From positions 26,824,214 through 26,888,213 of the forward strand of contig NC_064541.1 in the NCBI RefSeq assembly GCF_023856365.1: DNA of 64,000 bases, in the 5' to 3' direction. Shown here in pieces: positions 54,966 through 64,000 of the stretch. The position numbers were made by a program, and so were the translations under genes. Every line of letters starts with the position of its first letter. Within the stretch, counting starts at the first letter, position 1. This DNA is from Brienomyrus brachyistius (lineage: Eukaryota > Chordata > Actinopteri > Osteoglossiformes > Mormyridae). A model generated the notes under the pieces. That model saw only the letters and a list, made by a program, of their open reading frames with translations, was not told the origin of the DNA and made no database searches.

Positions 54966-56830
54966 CAGACACATGCACACACACACACTATAGTGCACTA
55001 TAGATAATTCAGAGATGCAGGTTCACATAATTGCATGTCTCTGAACTTTGGGATTGGAAAATACCTGCAGGAACCTTCTGCAACACAAGCGAACTCGACA
55101 CACACAGCACAAGCAGGCTGCGATTCGCCAAACGCAGGAGTTTGGGGTCACAGTGCTAGCCTCTGAAACATTCCCATTTCCACTTTCTGGAAAAAAAAAC
55201 AACTTATTTTCTATGTATCTAGTGTCTAGTTAGTGTCAGTGTTTGGCAGCAGATATGATCTCCGCGGACAACTGAATGTAGCTGTGGAAGCAGTGAATCT
55301 GCAAAACACTTGTGAAATTCTGCTAAGAAGGTGTGCAGTACACAATCAAGTTATGTTTCTATACAATTCATCTAAGAATAGGGCATGTTCCCGCTTGATG
55401 TTACATTTTTGCAGTCGAAAATATTCCTGTGCACAAATCCAGTTTGGATAGAGATGCCGGGGCTAGCTGCCACAGGAGTAAGCTGTCTCACAGCAAATAA
55501 TTTTTCCTCTAGGGGTTGAAGACAATGAATACTGGCATCAAACGACACGCCTCTCTGTCTGACATCATCAGCTGGTTGTTGTTTGTCAGACACACAGCAC
55601 AATGAGGAAGTGGAATATTTAGCAATTCTGACGATTCGAATGTCAAAAACAGGTTGTATGTTCTAAATATTTTCTGATTTATGGCAGGGGTACCCAAAGT
55701 GGGGGGGGGGGGGGGGGGGGGGGGTCGCGAGATGGTTTCCGGAGTATGTTCATAAGAATTTGTAACCATAACCCCAACTGGTTGATCATGATAAATGTAC
55801 TGAAGGGGACCAAGGCATTGTTACTTTGTATTTTGGGGATCATGGACTGAAAGGTTTGAGAAACCATGATTTTTCTATTTCCATTTTGGGAGAGTATAAT
55901 GCATATAATGTATAAATAATCCATAATCCCTCAGAGTGTGTTTCATTATCATATTCAACAATATACTGATTACTATAACAATACATTTAAAGCATCCCCT
56001 TTAATTACAATTTTTACCTTATAATGTTTTACTTTTTAAATATTAAGTGGGTATAACGCTGTTGTCTAAGGATATGCAATGGAATATATTCTGTCATGTT
56101 TATGATAGGTCTATATGTTAGCGTTATCTGTTTAAATCTGCACGTGTTATTTTAATGAACTGTAATAACATTAACACGAATACAAATTTAAATACTGTTG
56201 TTTGTTAAACCGCAACTTAGTAATAAATATATTACTGCATTCGAAATTTCACTTTGGGTTACTTGAAGTTAATTGTTAATTGATTACATTGTGACAACTT
56301 TCCCCACATCTTAATGGTCTACTTTGTCACAAATTTGTAATGTGTGAAGACATAAATTTCACACAAACCGCCCGTCCCCTTCTTTTCGCTGATAACTATT
56401 CTATAATTCTACATTGTGGGCAGATGTTGAAAAAAGTCAACATGCCCAGTGCTCCAATATTCCATGATGCATATTCTTACGTTAATCTTACAGTGACGGT
56501 TAAGGTCAGGTAAATGCTCTGAATAGGTGGTGTTAGAATGTACCTTGTCATTGGTTTATTGCAGTTTTCCATTGAACAATCATCGGGACAGAACAAAACA
56601 AACACGGTTAGTGTAACCATTCACCATGGGTGCCCCGTCTGAAATGATCAATGTGTGGGTTAAAAAAACACACAAGGACTAGCTGGGAAAATTTGATTCC
56701 TACCTCCTCCATGCATTTGACAGAGATATGGAAAACGCCACACGTTTCCCAGCCCCACCGCATAGGACACACAGGCGAGGACGAACTGCATGGGATTGTC
56801 CCACGACGGTCGCGTGTCCCCTTTCTCCAT
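45348..56830 (-). CDS. slc6a20: Sodium- and chloride-dependent imino-acid transporter SLC6A20 (SIT1/XT3), complete
   Basis: Minus-strand exons: 56830-56704, 54106-53966, 53251-53160, 52468-52241, 51360-51250, 51155-50914, 50685-50523, 50305-50101, 47412-47253, 46310-46145 and 45515-45348. They total 1803 nt, giving 600 aa (human 592). It is an SLC6/LeuT-fold transporter that in mammals carries proline and other imino acids with sodium and chloride across epithelial membranes. TM1 carries the unwound Na+-site segment '[16 protein letters not shown]'. TM6 is in '[20 protein letters not shown]'. The large extracellular loop 2 ('[15 protein letters not shown]', then '[15 protein letters not shown]') matches SLC6A20 rather than other SLC6 members and has N-glycosylation sequons. 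Later helices include '[18 protein letters not shown]'. Intron 1 contains a 650-bp CA-type satellite and intron 8 a hAT-like element. The start is the Met giving MEKGD..., like human MEKARP. Confidence 0.96.
45842..46068. mobile_element. Palindromic MITE in slc6a20 intron 10
   Basis: The ends TTGGTAACAATTTAGTTGAG and CTCAAGTAAAGTTTTACCAA are inverted copies. They resemble the ends of the 38814-39210 element, suggesting one family or relatives. The interior is AT-rich and non-coding. Confidence 0.75.
46545..46690 (+). mobile_element. Second SINE-like repeat family, diverged
   Basis: The stretch contains TGTGCCTGTGATCAGAAAGC, then GCTGGTTGCAATACTG (B-box-like), CCTGAACAAAGCCCTTGACC and CTGATTCTGCTCTCT. 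This order is typical of a common fish tRNA-derived SINE family that differs from the 34807 type. The family match is from memory. Confidence 0.5.
46740..47030 (-). mobile_element. Diverged SINE copy (34807 family), minus strand
   Basis: Reading the minus strand, blocks of the reference SINE occur in order: GGTGCAGTGGGTAGCA, GGGTTTGGGTCTC, GTTTGCATGTTCTCCCC, CAATTGCCCC-like and CATCCTGGGTTGTTCTC. Divergence is high, so this is an old copy. Confidence 0.7.
47690..47835 (+). repeat. Repeat tail ending in GCTATATAAATGTAA
   Basis: The block with GGTGGGAGCTACACAGTAGTGG, GAAGTGCTTTGGGTGTCTTG and GCTATATAAATGTAACATTC matches a common fish SINE/LINE 3' tail motif. The family is not identified. Confidence 0.5.
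48454..48478 (+). repeat. Homopolymer G tract in slc6a20 intron 8
   Basis: A run of about 20 or more G follows GTGTGTGT. Confidence 0.85.
48853..49699. mobile_element. Non-autonomous hAT-like element in slc6a20 intron 8
   Basis: The terminal sequences GTGTAACGGTACAC (about 48854) and GTGTACCGTTACAC (ending about 49698) are inverted copies. Internal CGGTACGT / ACCGAACCGAAAGAC motifs match in inverted orientation, a pattern seen in fish hAT families. Its left arm is expanded into a 31-bp tandem array. There is no transposase. Confidence 0.7.
48888..49118 (+). repeat. 31-bp tandem array, about 7.5 copies
   Basis: Units starting GGTACGTGCCTCGG begin at 48888, 48919, 48950, 48981, 49012, 49043, 49074 and 49105 (partial). 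Most read TTTTTAGGAAACAGTT; two units carry a TTTTGAGGTCACAGTT or TTTTGAAGTCACAGTT variant that alternates near the right end. Confidence 0.95.
51778..51951. mobile_element. hAT-like MITE in slc6a20 intron 4 with 8-bp target duplication
   Basis: The ends CAGGGGTG and CACCCCTG are perfect inverted repeats. Flanking octamers CATTAAAC and CATTTAAC match in 7 of 8 positions, as expected for an old hAT target-site duplication. Confidence 0.85.
53389..53750 (-). mobile_element. tRNA-derived SINE, minus strand, slc6a20 intron 2
   Basis: A nearly complete reverse copy of the 34807 family. The minus strand reads GGCGGCATGGTGGTGCAGTGG at the head (about 53746), GGGTTCGAGTCTCC as the B box, and ends in the (ATGG)n tail at 53389. 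No clear target duplication was found. Confidence 0.9.
53929..53945 (-). promoter_or_regulatory. Strong ZNF143/Staf-like motif in slc6a20 intron 2
   Basis: The minus strand reads ACTACATTTCCCAGAAT, close to the extended ZNF143 consensus (ACTACAATTCCCAGAATGC). It is about 20 bases from the donor end of exon 2 (53966), so it is inside the gene, not at a promoter. Function is unknown. Confidence 0.45.
54339..54990 (+). repeat. 650-bp CA-type satellite with ACGCAC and ACAGAC variants
   Basis: A long (CA)n array in slc6a20 intron 1 has regularly spaced CG and AG variant dinucleotides, giving a higher-order pattern such as CACGCACACAGACACACA. Open frames of about 200-250 aa in all phases here are pure repeat artefacts. 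Confidence 0.97.
55690..55724 (+). repeat. G tract inside a hAT-like repeat, slc6a20 intron 1
   Basis: After TACCCAAAGT comes a G run of about 25, then TCGCGAGATGG. The surrounding block (about 55680-55870, ending GGTTTGAGAAACCATG) resembles a common fish hAT MITE. That assignment is tentative. Confidence 0.6.
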
Positions 56831-59800
56831 CACTGCATCCAGAAGATTAAACCAATACAAACCCTCTCAGATCTCTGCTCAGCTTGCAATTAACGGAAAT
56901 ATGTATCAAAGAAATCACTTCGAGGTTTAAGTGTAAACCGGTTGCGTTTCTTTGCTGGCGCTTTCCCGAACTCTTTCAAGAAGCGCTTATTCTCGCTGAT
57001 TATTAAAGTGACGAGGGAGGGCTGTCCTTTTAAACCAGCACAACTTGCACAACTCAGGTGAATGTTTAATTAGCGTTTTTTTTTCTTTTCTTTTCCAACT
57101 GATAAAGTATTTCCTCCAACACTGTTTTATGCCACCTTTTTGGCGTATTTGCGCACATGTGTGTATTGTTTCTGAACATTTGAATGCACTGTACACACCG
57201 AATCTGCCTGGGAAATTGCAGTGTGCTGGACACGAGATGGCGGTAATATTAACGGTAATAAAACGTTTTTATAATCAAGTGCAACTAAAGTTTTGTATGA
57301 TTATTTGTGTATTCTTTATCTTTAGTGCGAATTATTTTCTTTATTCATAATCATTTGAAAATAAACTCGAGGTTTTGAAAACACATACAGTGTTCAACTA
57401 ATATAAATTAATCTTTGCGGACCTTTAACCATGGGACATATTTAAAATATAGAAATTGTATTAATAGATACAGTTACAGTAAAAATTTCCAGCTCAAAAC
57501 TGTTAACCTGACTACTTGCGACCTATATTTAATTATGGTTTTGTGTAATATTAATCTGATAAAAAATATATCTCAGTACATTGTGTTGAGACAATTCCAG
57601 AATGTTCTCCGTGTCTGTTTACGGTCTTGAAGACATGCTGACGTGTTTTTGTCAGAATTCTGTATACTGATTTAAACTTGAAGCAGAGAATGGGATTTAA
57701 ACCTACCATCATCTGTTTGAAAGTTCAGTTCCTCTACTACTTGCATTCATTATGAAACCCCCTTCTGACCGGACATATGTCCAATCTACCATCATTTCTT
57801 GCAAGAATAAACGACAAGTTGTCTTTGTTTGTTAGTCTGGCTTAAACCATGTTCCCACACTACGCCGCGGTCTCAAAAATAATCAGCTTTCATATTTCAA
57901 GATTAAATACAAAGGTTGCATTGCAAAGGTTGTTGCATGTTGGGTAATTTAATACCTTCCCTTGAGGGGACTGTTTTGCTGGGGTGACAGGGCAGAGAGG
58001 GGGGCATGTTTGAAAGCCGGATGTTTTGTGACATATGCAAGTTTTGGCTCGGGATGGACTAGTATGATATCAGACCTCCTGATTTTCACTGAAGGCTCCA
58101 GCGCAGGTGCTGCAGGGTTGCTCTGGATGCAGTGCTCAGGATGCTGGTGCTGTCCCAGTGAGGAGCAGGGACCCCAGTGAAAAACACAGCTGAGTAACTG
58201 GAAAATGCTTTATTCACACTCCAGCCCACAGGCAGGTCAGCAGATGAGGCAGCGGCATCCCAGGATTCTGCTGGGCAGCGGAATCTCATGTTTATTTACT
58301 GAGATGGTCCCAGGACAATGGGCCCCAGCTGTGTCATGTGTGTCCCACTGGGCCGCTATGAGCGGCGGGTGAGTTCCCGCCAGGAGGGGTCAGAACATGT
58401 GGGGGCAGATGGCGAGTTTGGTCTACAGGTGGGGGATGTTTGCTGACTGATGTGGATTTGAAAAACTCTACTCCCTGGTTGACCTCCATTATCTGCAGGA
58501 CTCTAGCAGGTTGGACACATTTGTTTCTCAGTGAAAAACACATCATGCTTGTGAAGATCTGGAAAGAACCAGCCAGACAATGAACTCCGGCCCATATGAA
58601 GTTCACTGTGTTTTGTCCATGTTCCCATCAATGCAATAGGAAACAAATTCCTCATAGCCAACACCGAATGTTTCCATGAACGTAAAATGCAGTGAAGACT
58701 GTATTTATGTACTTAATGTGTATGTACCCTTTTGTCGTGAGGGATTTTCTGTTTAAGTCTTTAATTAATTTCAGCTTTGACATTTAAGTATTTTAGAAAC
58801 AGCTAAGATCACTCTTATGGAAATGAACTACAAATAGCTAATTTTACCGATAGAAATAGTGTGACTATTTGCAACAAAATTGGTGTTACGTTACTTACAA
58901 TTAAACTGTGGTTCAGTGTGTCACTTCAAAGTTCGAAATAAACACACATCACATATTTTAGAAGCAAATCATTGATGAAATGTAGAGCTGAAGTTGGTAC
59001 ATTAGAACATTATTTCTTACTCAAAAGTGCAAACTTTTGTAGAGGGGCAGCTGTGTCATTTTATCTCAGGGGAGGCACTTCCGCCCCAACCAAACACACA
59101 CCAACCCGGCAATTAATGACTTGCATCCTTGCAAATTTTGAGTTGCCTCCTGGTTGTGGATCAAATTGTGGCAGTACTTCCTCACAATCAGTTTTGATGC
59201 CATGGTGAATGTTCATTTGAGCAAAGCCGTTTTAGAAACTTGCTGAGCTTTAGTGGAATAACATTACATCATAAAACAAAAGATCAATCTGCAGAAGGGA
59301 TTTCATAATGAATTGTAATGCTGTTGTGGGCTGATACTTTGAGACCCCTTTGAGTGGTGAATGAGCCGACAGAATCCTTTCCCTACCGTCTTCTGCTATC
59401 TTCTCCATGATCATTTACTGCAGGGGTGGGTAATCTTATCCAAATAGCGTCATTGGGTATGCAACTTTTGCTGCAACTCCCTAATTACATTATTAATTAG
59501 AGGACTGATTGGCCGAAGAATCCTTACTGTACATCTGGGTTTGAGCATATGACCTACTGTAAACGTTACCCCAAAAACCTGCATACACACCGGCCCTTTG
59601 AGGATAACATTAATCACCCCTGGTTTACTGCAATTATCTCCACTATTTCTATTCATAGTTGTGTCTTTAGAGCTAGAGCTGCTGATTATGAACATGGATA
59701 AAGTTTAAATACCAGCTGGCAATGATGGCATGTGACCAATATATTGTACATCTCCATGCGTTTGTTCAAATTTCATGAAGACTATAGGCCTTATGTCATA

Positions 59801-62800
59801 CAAACGTGTGGCATGGTGCAGGCTGGGAAAAAGGTGATGATCCACCTGTTTGTTATCAAAACAGAACACAACAGGGAACAAAGAGAGCAAAAAGAAAAGG
59901 ACCACGAGGGATCAAAAGCAAATGGAGAAAAACAGAAACCGGGAACAAACCAGAGCATGGAATGAACACTACTTAAGAACTAAAAAAACACAAGGAGCAG
60001 GACTAGGCAGTACACTATAAGAACCATTCCAAACACAGACATACAACTACAATGAACTATCAAAGAACAGAATCAGAACAGGCACTCAGACACACAGCTA
60101 ACTAGACACAATACAGGACGGGTGAGAATCATAACCATTTAACCTTGCGGTAAACAAGGAACAGGTGTGTTACAATTAAAGAGTGAAAGAAGAGGAAAGA
60201 GGAAATTTACAAACACTAAGGGTTAACTAAAAGAAGGGAACCTGAGCAAATGGGACAAGGAGCAAAAGACAAGGAACAAACTGAAATATAAAAACACCAA
60301 AAACAGTAAAGCATCGATAACCAATAACACAGGGAAAACTAAACAGTATAGATGAGGCTTTTTCCTAGTCAGCTTTGAACCCACAACCTGCAGGATCTCG
60401 CTCTAAGCGACATACTTTATGCCACAGTCTAGGGACCTAGGGAAGTACATAGGGACTGAAGGGCGAGTGACATGGGGGACAAGGTTGGCCAGCAACACCT
60501 GCTGTCAAACAAGGAGAAGACATAAAAGGCAGGATCAGATGGGTGCTGACCCTGACACAAATAGTAATAAAGTTGTTTTGCTCATGGATCATGAGAGCGA
60601 AAAAAATCATGATTGGCCAAAATGCAGAAAACACATTGAATACATGTCTTGCCTTTTTCATATCCATGCTATAAATTCCTTGAGGTCTCATATGTTACAT
60701 TAACAACTGACGTGTACAATGGGTGACTTTCCATTCATTTTCATAAAAACATTGAAGAACTATTTTGTTCCCGTCCTGATGAGCATGTTGTGCTTTGCTG
60801 GTAATAATTAAACTTAGTTCGAATATCACCATCTGGTGGTGTAATTTAATACTGCACCATAAAAGGAGTTCAAGTTCAGTACATGGATTGCCGAAAAACA
60901 GAAAGGTAAGACTGCAGTCTCATTTAAAATGTGATGCCCCCCGAAGACAATGCCGCCCGACAGAAAGCATGACATATTTTGAAATCAGCAAGGGGGATTC
61001 AGTTTTCGATGATTGGTCAGTGATGCTACAATTTTGGCAGTCAAATGGCAGCAACTTTGGCTGAACGACCCTCCAGACCCTTGCGGAGTCCAGCTGGGTG
61101 GAAAAGGGGACAGAGAGACAGTGGAGTGAGAGAACATGGGATCATTATAGAAACAGTAAGAGAATATAATCAAGCACTTTCACCATTTGTCGAACGCCAT
61201 ACTGTCCATGACAGGTCCCGGTATTATCACGATGGTGTTTGTGGTGAGCTCTCCACTCTTCCCCTCTCGGGGTAAGTCATCCGATGTGACACAGGTCGGT
61301 CTCATAGCTTCAAGCGTCGGAATTCAGACTCTGGTGGCAGAATTTGCCATGGTTACATAAATGCCTTCCGGAATGCGGAAAGTCAAAAGCAAGTACTTAA
61401 TCAGCACACTGGTTGCAGACAGAGTGAGAATTAGATTATTTTTTTGATCCTCAGATAAGGACATATGTTCAAAAAACCTCAAACATGATCTGCCTGATAA
61501 TAAATAAATAAATAAACAAACAGACAGACATACAAATAAATAATACAATTAGACCTGGAGGTCTGAATGACAGAAAGGACCGAAAGTACATAACATTATT
61601 CTGTAAATAATGTTTGCAAACACCAGAATTTTTTCCTTATATTAATTTAATTTGGAGAAGAATATCAAAAAAGATCAAAATGAATTATAATACATTGAAA
61701 CGTACAATGAAAGTAAAAACGATGTGCTTTGTGCTGATTAGGTTAAGCTACGGGTGAGTCTGTGGTGGTAAATCTGGAAATTTAGTGCATTTGTTCAACC
61801 ACTGAATTGCATTGCCTGTTCTGGATATTGAATTTCGCTCTGGAAAGCAGGCAGAGATGCCCGGTGAGAGGAAACCACGTCACCCGCCTGCTATTCCTGA
61901 TCTCCTCCTCCCTCTTTAGTGGAAAAATGCTTTTGTGCAGCACCTGCTCAGAAAATGTTTTCTGGTGTCAGCCAGGTCAGGTGTGCTGCTGCTGAGCAGA
62001 TTGCTTAACCTACATTCTTTCAGGAAATAGCAAGCCGTTAAAAACAGCCACTAAACAGTTTCATAAGCTCACTTACAATGGGTCAAACGTAAAAACACTT
62101 CCTCTTTCATACATTCTTGTCCGAGTTGCCCCTGTGCCGTAATTTCAACATGGCGGCTTATACACTCAACAGTAATTCTATTTTACAAATCTTTTAAAAT
62201 GTTTATTTTGTTAAATGTAATAATAATTATAAATGCAAGTGCACGTGTTCGATTTAGAGAATACCATATCGTGACTGTAAACAGTATCCTAGCAGCAATA
62301 TCAGATTTTTTCCAGACTTGCTAGTGTTTTTTGGTTTGTCTGTAGTTTTTTTGCCTCTCGAAAAAAGAACATCGCTATGAATGTACTAAAATATTTTATA
62401 AAGCTTTTAATGTGGTTTGACTAGTTTTGTTTGTCTCTCGGAAATAATCTTACTCCAAAACTGCTAAAATATAAAGCAACAACACACAGCAGCGTATTCA
62501 TGTTTGTTCCGAGTTGTGGTAGCTCGAACGGGAGATTGTCGGACGTGATGTCCACTCAACTCAGAATTTCCGAGTTCCGAGAGATAATCGAACGCACCAT
62601 TAGACATGAAACTTAAAACCCAAATGCTAATTGAATGTGAGACGTGAACATCACTGCTTTGAGGTTGTACAGAATGTAATAGCAAGCTTCCAGACACTAG
62701 AGGTCACTGTTGGGGTGCCGGGAAAGGGCCTGGCAGGATTTTTGCTAGAATGAGGCCTGGTGTAAAAACCCCTGGGGGGCGGCACTGCTAACATTCTGTC

Positions 62801-62923
62801 AGACCAAAACTCATGCCCCACCCAGCCGCCAGCGATTCACGCTTCTCTCCTCCGCCTCCCTGCCTGGGTATTCTCACACTCCTCTTCCTCCTGTTCCTCC
62901 ATTTCCTCTTCCTGTGCCCCTCA
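56831..62923. other. Intergenic region between slc6a20 and ggct
   Basis: About 6 kb without a recognisable host gene. The left part holds the slc6a20 promoter and 5' UTR, which I could not delimit. It contains a hAT-like MITE (59421-59622), an A-rich block at about 59820-60400 that looks repeat-derived, and, near 62810-62923, a pyrimidine-rich stretch leading into the ggct exon. Confidence 0.55.
59421..59622. mobile_element. hAT-like MITE with 8-bp target duplication
   Basis: The ends CAGGGGTGGGTAATC and GATT-like AATCACCCCTG are inverted copies with internal TTATCC / GGATAA arms. Flanking octamers ATTTACTG and GTTTACTG match at 7 of 8 positions. A fragment of its right half (CCAAAAACCTGCATACACAC) also occurs at about 33430 in sacm1l intron 11. 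Confidence 0.85.
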
Positions 62924-62938
62924 GAAGCTGCTGACAGT

Positions 62939-63046
62939 ATGAACCAGGCATCCTTCCTGTACTTCGCCTATGGGAGCAACCTGCTGAAGGAGAGGCTGCA
63001 GCTGGAGAATCCCTCAGCCAAAGCGCTCTGCGTGGCCCAGCTTAAG
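62939..63046 (+). CDS. ggct: Gamma-glutamylcyclotransferase, first recognisable coding exon (partial gene)
   Basis: The exon encodes 36 aa, including 'SFLYFAYGSNLLKERLQLEN' then 'PSAKALCVAQLK'. It ends at a GTACGT donor in phase 0. It matches the N-terminus of GGCT, the enzyme that converts gamma-glutamyl amino acids (or their dipeptides) to 5-oxoproline plus a free amino acid in the glutathione cycle. The YGSN motif is the conserved substrate-binding loop. The catalytic Glu lies in later exons outside the window. The chosen start is the Met just before QASFLYF. An in-frame Met at 62813 exists, but the sequence between is a pyrimidine tract ending in TCAG (62921-62924), so it more likely is the 3' end of a 5' UTR intron. 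The next exon is not in the window. Confidence 0.85.
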
Positions 63047-63159
63047 GTACGTGACCCCTGGCTTCCTGTAAAGCAGGCGAGCAGCTGTCAGCATGTTACC
63101 AGGCTGCTAACCCATTCCGCATGCTTATTCAAAGATCTCTAGACTCCAGTCCTCTACAC

Positions 63160-63350
63160 TGTTATTGTTATTTCTGTTACGGGCTGTAACTGCTAATAGT
63201 GTAGCCTATAAAAATTGTCTCTTGTGGGACTGTGAACATTGTTACTGTGTAGTGCCACTGCTCAGACTGTAACTGTTACTATTAGGTCTGTCTGTTTATG
63301 ACTGTAATCATTACGGATCATACTGTTAGACTGCAACTTGTAAGACTCTT
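63160..63350 (+). repeat. Imperfect low-complexity repeat in ggct intron 1
   Basis: Short motifs related to ACTGTAACTGTTACT recur about every 30 bases between TGTTATTGTTATTTC and ACTGCAACTTGTAAG. The pattern is irregular and may be a decayed minisatellite. Confidence 0.5.
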
Positions 63351-63388
63351 ATTCTATGTTCTGGGTACATTTGAAACTATATGTTAAG

Positions 63389-64000
63389 AACATAAGAACA
63401 TAAGAACTATACAAACGAGAGGAGGCCATTCGGCCCATCAAGCTCGCTTGGGGAGAACTAAACTAATAGCTCAGAGTCGTTAAAATCTTATCTAGCTCTG
63501 ATTTAAAGGAACCCAAGGATTCAGCTTGCACTACATTATCAGGAAGGCTATTCCATACTCTGACTACACGCTGCGTAAAGAAGTGCTTCCTTAAATCCAG
63601 CTTGAAATGTTCTCCCGCTAATTTCCACCTATGGCCACGAGTTCGTGTATTTAAACTAATGCTGAAGTAACTATTTGGTTGAACAGCATCCAAACCTGTT
63701 AGAATCTTATATACCTGGATCATGTCCCCCCTAATCTCCTTTGCTTGAGACTGAACAGATTTAGCTCAAGTAACCGTTCCTCGTATGACATTCCTCTAAG
63801 ACCAGGAATCATTTTTGTGGCCCTACGCTGCACCTTTTCTAAGGCCACAATGTCCTTTTTAAGATATGGTGACCAAACCTGCACACAATATTCTAGGTGA
63901 GGTCTCACCAAGGAATTGTATAATCTTAGCATTACCTCCCTTGACTTAAACTCCACACACCTGGAGATATACCCCAACATCCTATTGGCCTTTTTTATTG
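63389..64000 (-). mobile_element. CR1/L2-like LINE, 3' end, minus strand, running off the window
   Basis: The minus strand translates to 'SREVMLRLYNSLVRPHLEYC', 'KDIVALEKVQRRATKMIPGL' and 'SYEERLLELNLFSLKQRRLG' (63980-63720). After a one-base frame change comes 'MIQVYKILTGLD', then 'RTRGHRWKLAG' and 'LRKHFFTQRVVRVWNSLPDN' (63723-63463). This is the end of an ORF2 reverse transcriptase. The plus-strand left edge carries the family's tandem AAGAACATAAG terminal motif. Confidence 0.88.

Noticed and set aside
54246..55007. Several overlapping 190-250 aa open frames of Cys-Val or His-Thr repeats
   Set aside because: They are translations of the CA-type satellite in both strands and all frames, inside an slc6a20 intron; not genes.
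62150..62200. ATGGCGGC in a YY1-like context, possibly the first exon of a gene
   Set aside because: The frame closes after about 16 codons and no matching downstream coding exon is visible. It might be a non-coding first exon of ggct, but I cannot support it as a gene.

Overview
The window is vertebrate nuclear DNA, almost certainly from a ray-finned fish. Evidence: split genes with GT-AG introns, full-length orthologues of vertebrate proteins, and many fish-type repeats (Tc1/mariner, hAT-like MITEs, a tRNA-derived SINE, CR1/L2-like and L1/Tx1-like LINEs). The repeat mix fits a teleost, perhaps an early-branching one, but I cannot name the species. I rebuilt all exon structures by hand from splice signals, phase continuity and family conservation.

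Layout. 1-4437: intergenic, with a LINE reverse-transcriptase remnant. 4532-9742 (+): ppp1r8 (NIPP1), 7 coding exons, 350 aa, with an H/ACA RNA (scarna1-like) in its second intron. 12800-18230 (-): a CYP4-family cytochrome P450 (CYP4B/4T type), 12 exons, 514 aa. 18231-24209: a repeat graveyard with a SINE, an endogenous-retrovirus LTR and leader, and an L1/Tx1 LINE interrupted by a Tc1 element. 24210-37509 (+): sacm1l, 20 exons, 586 aa. 41305-43866 (+): snrpd1 (Sm D1), 4 exons, 119 aa. 45348-56830 (-): slc6a20, 11 exons, 600 aa. 62939-63046 (+): first recognisable coding exon of ggct, which continues beyond the window.

These are independent genes, not an operon-like system. ppp1r8 (nuclear PP1 regulation and splicing), snrpd1 (Sm core of spliceosomal snRNPs) and the intronic H/ACA RNA are all linked to RNA processing. 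sacm1l (ER/Golgi PI4P phosphatase), slc6a20 (imino-acid transporter), the microsomal P450 and ggct (glutathione cycle) are housekeeping or metabolic genes. sacm1l and slc6a20 are also neighbours on human 3p21.31, but here snrpd1 lies between them.

I found no convincing new multigene system. The items most worth a second look are the intronic H/ACA RNA, a retroviral leader with a proline-tRNA-type primer site, and several nested transposon insertions.
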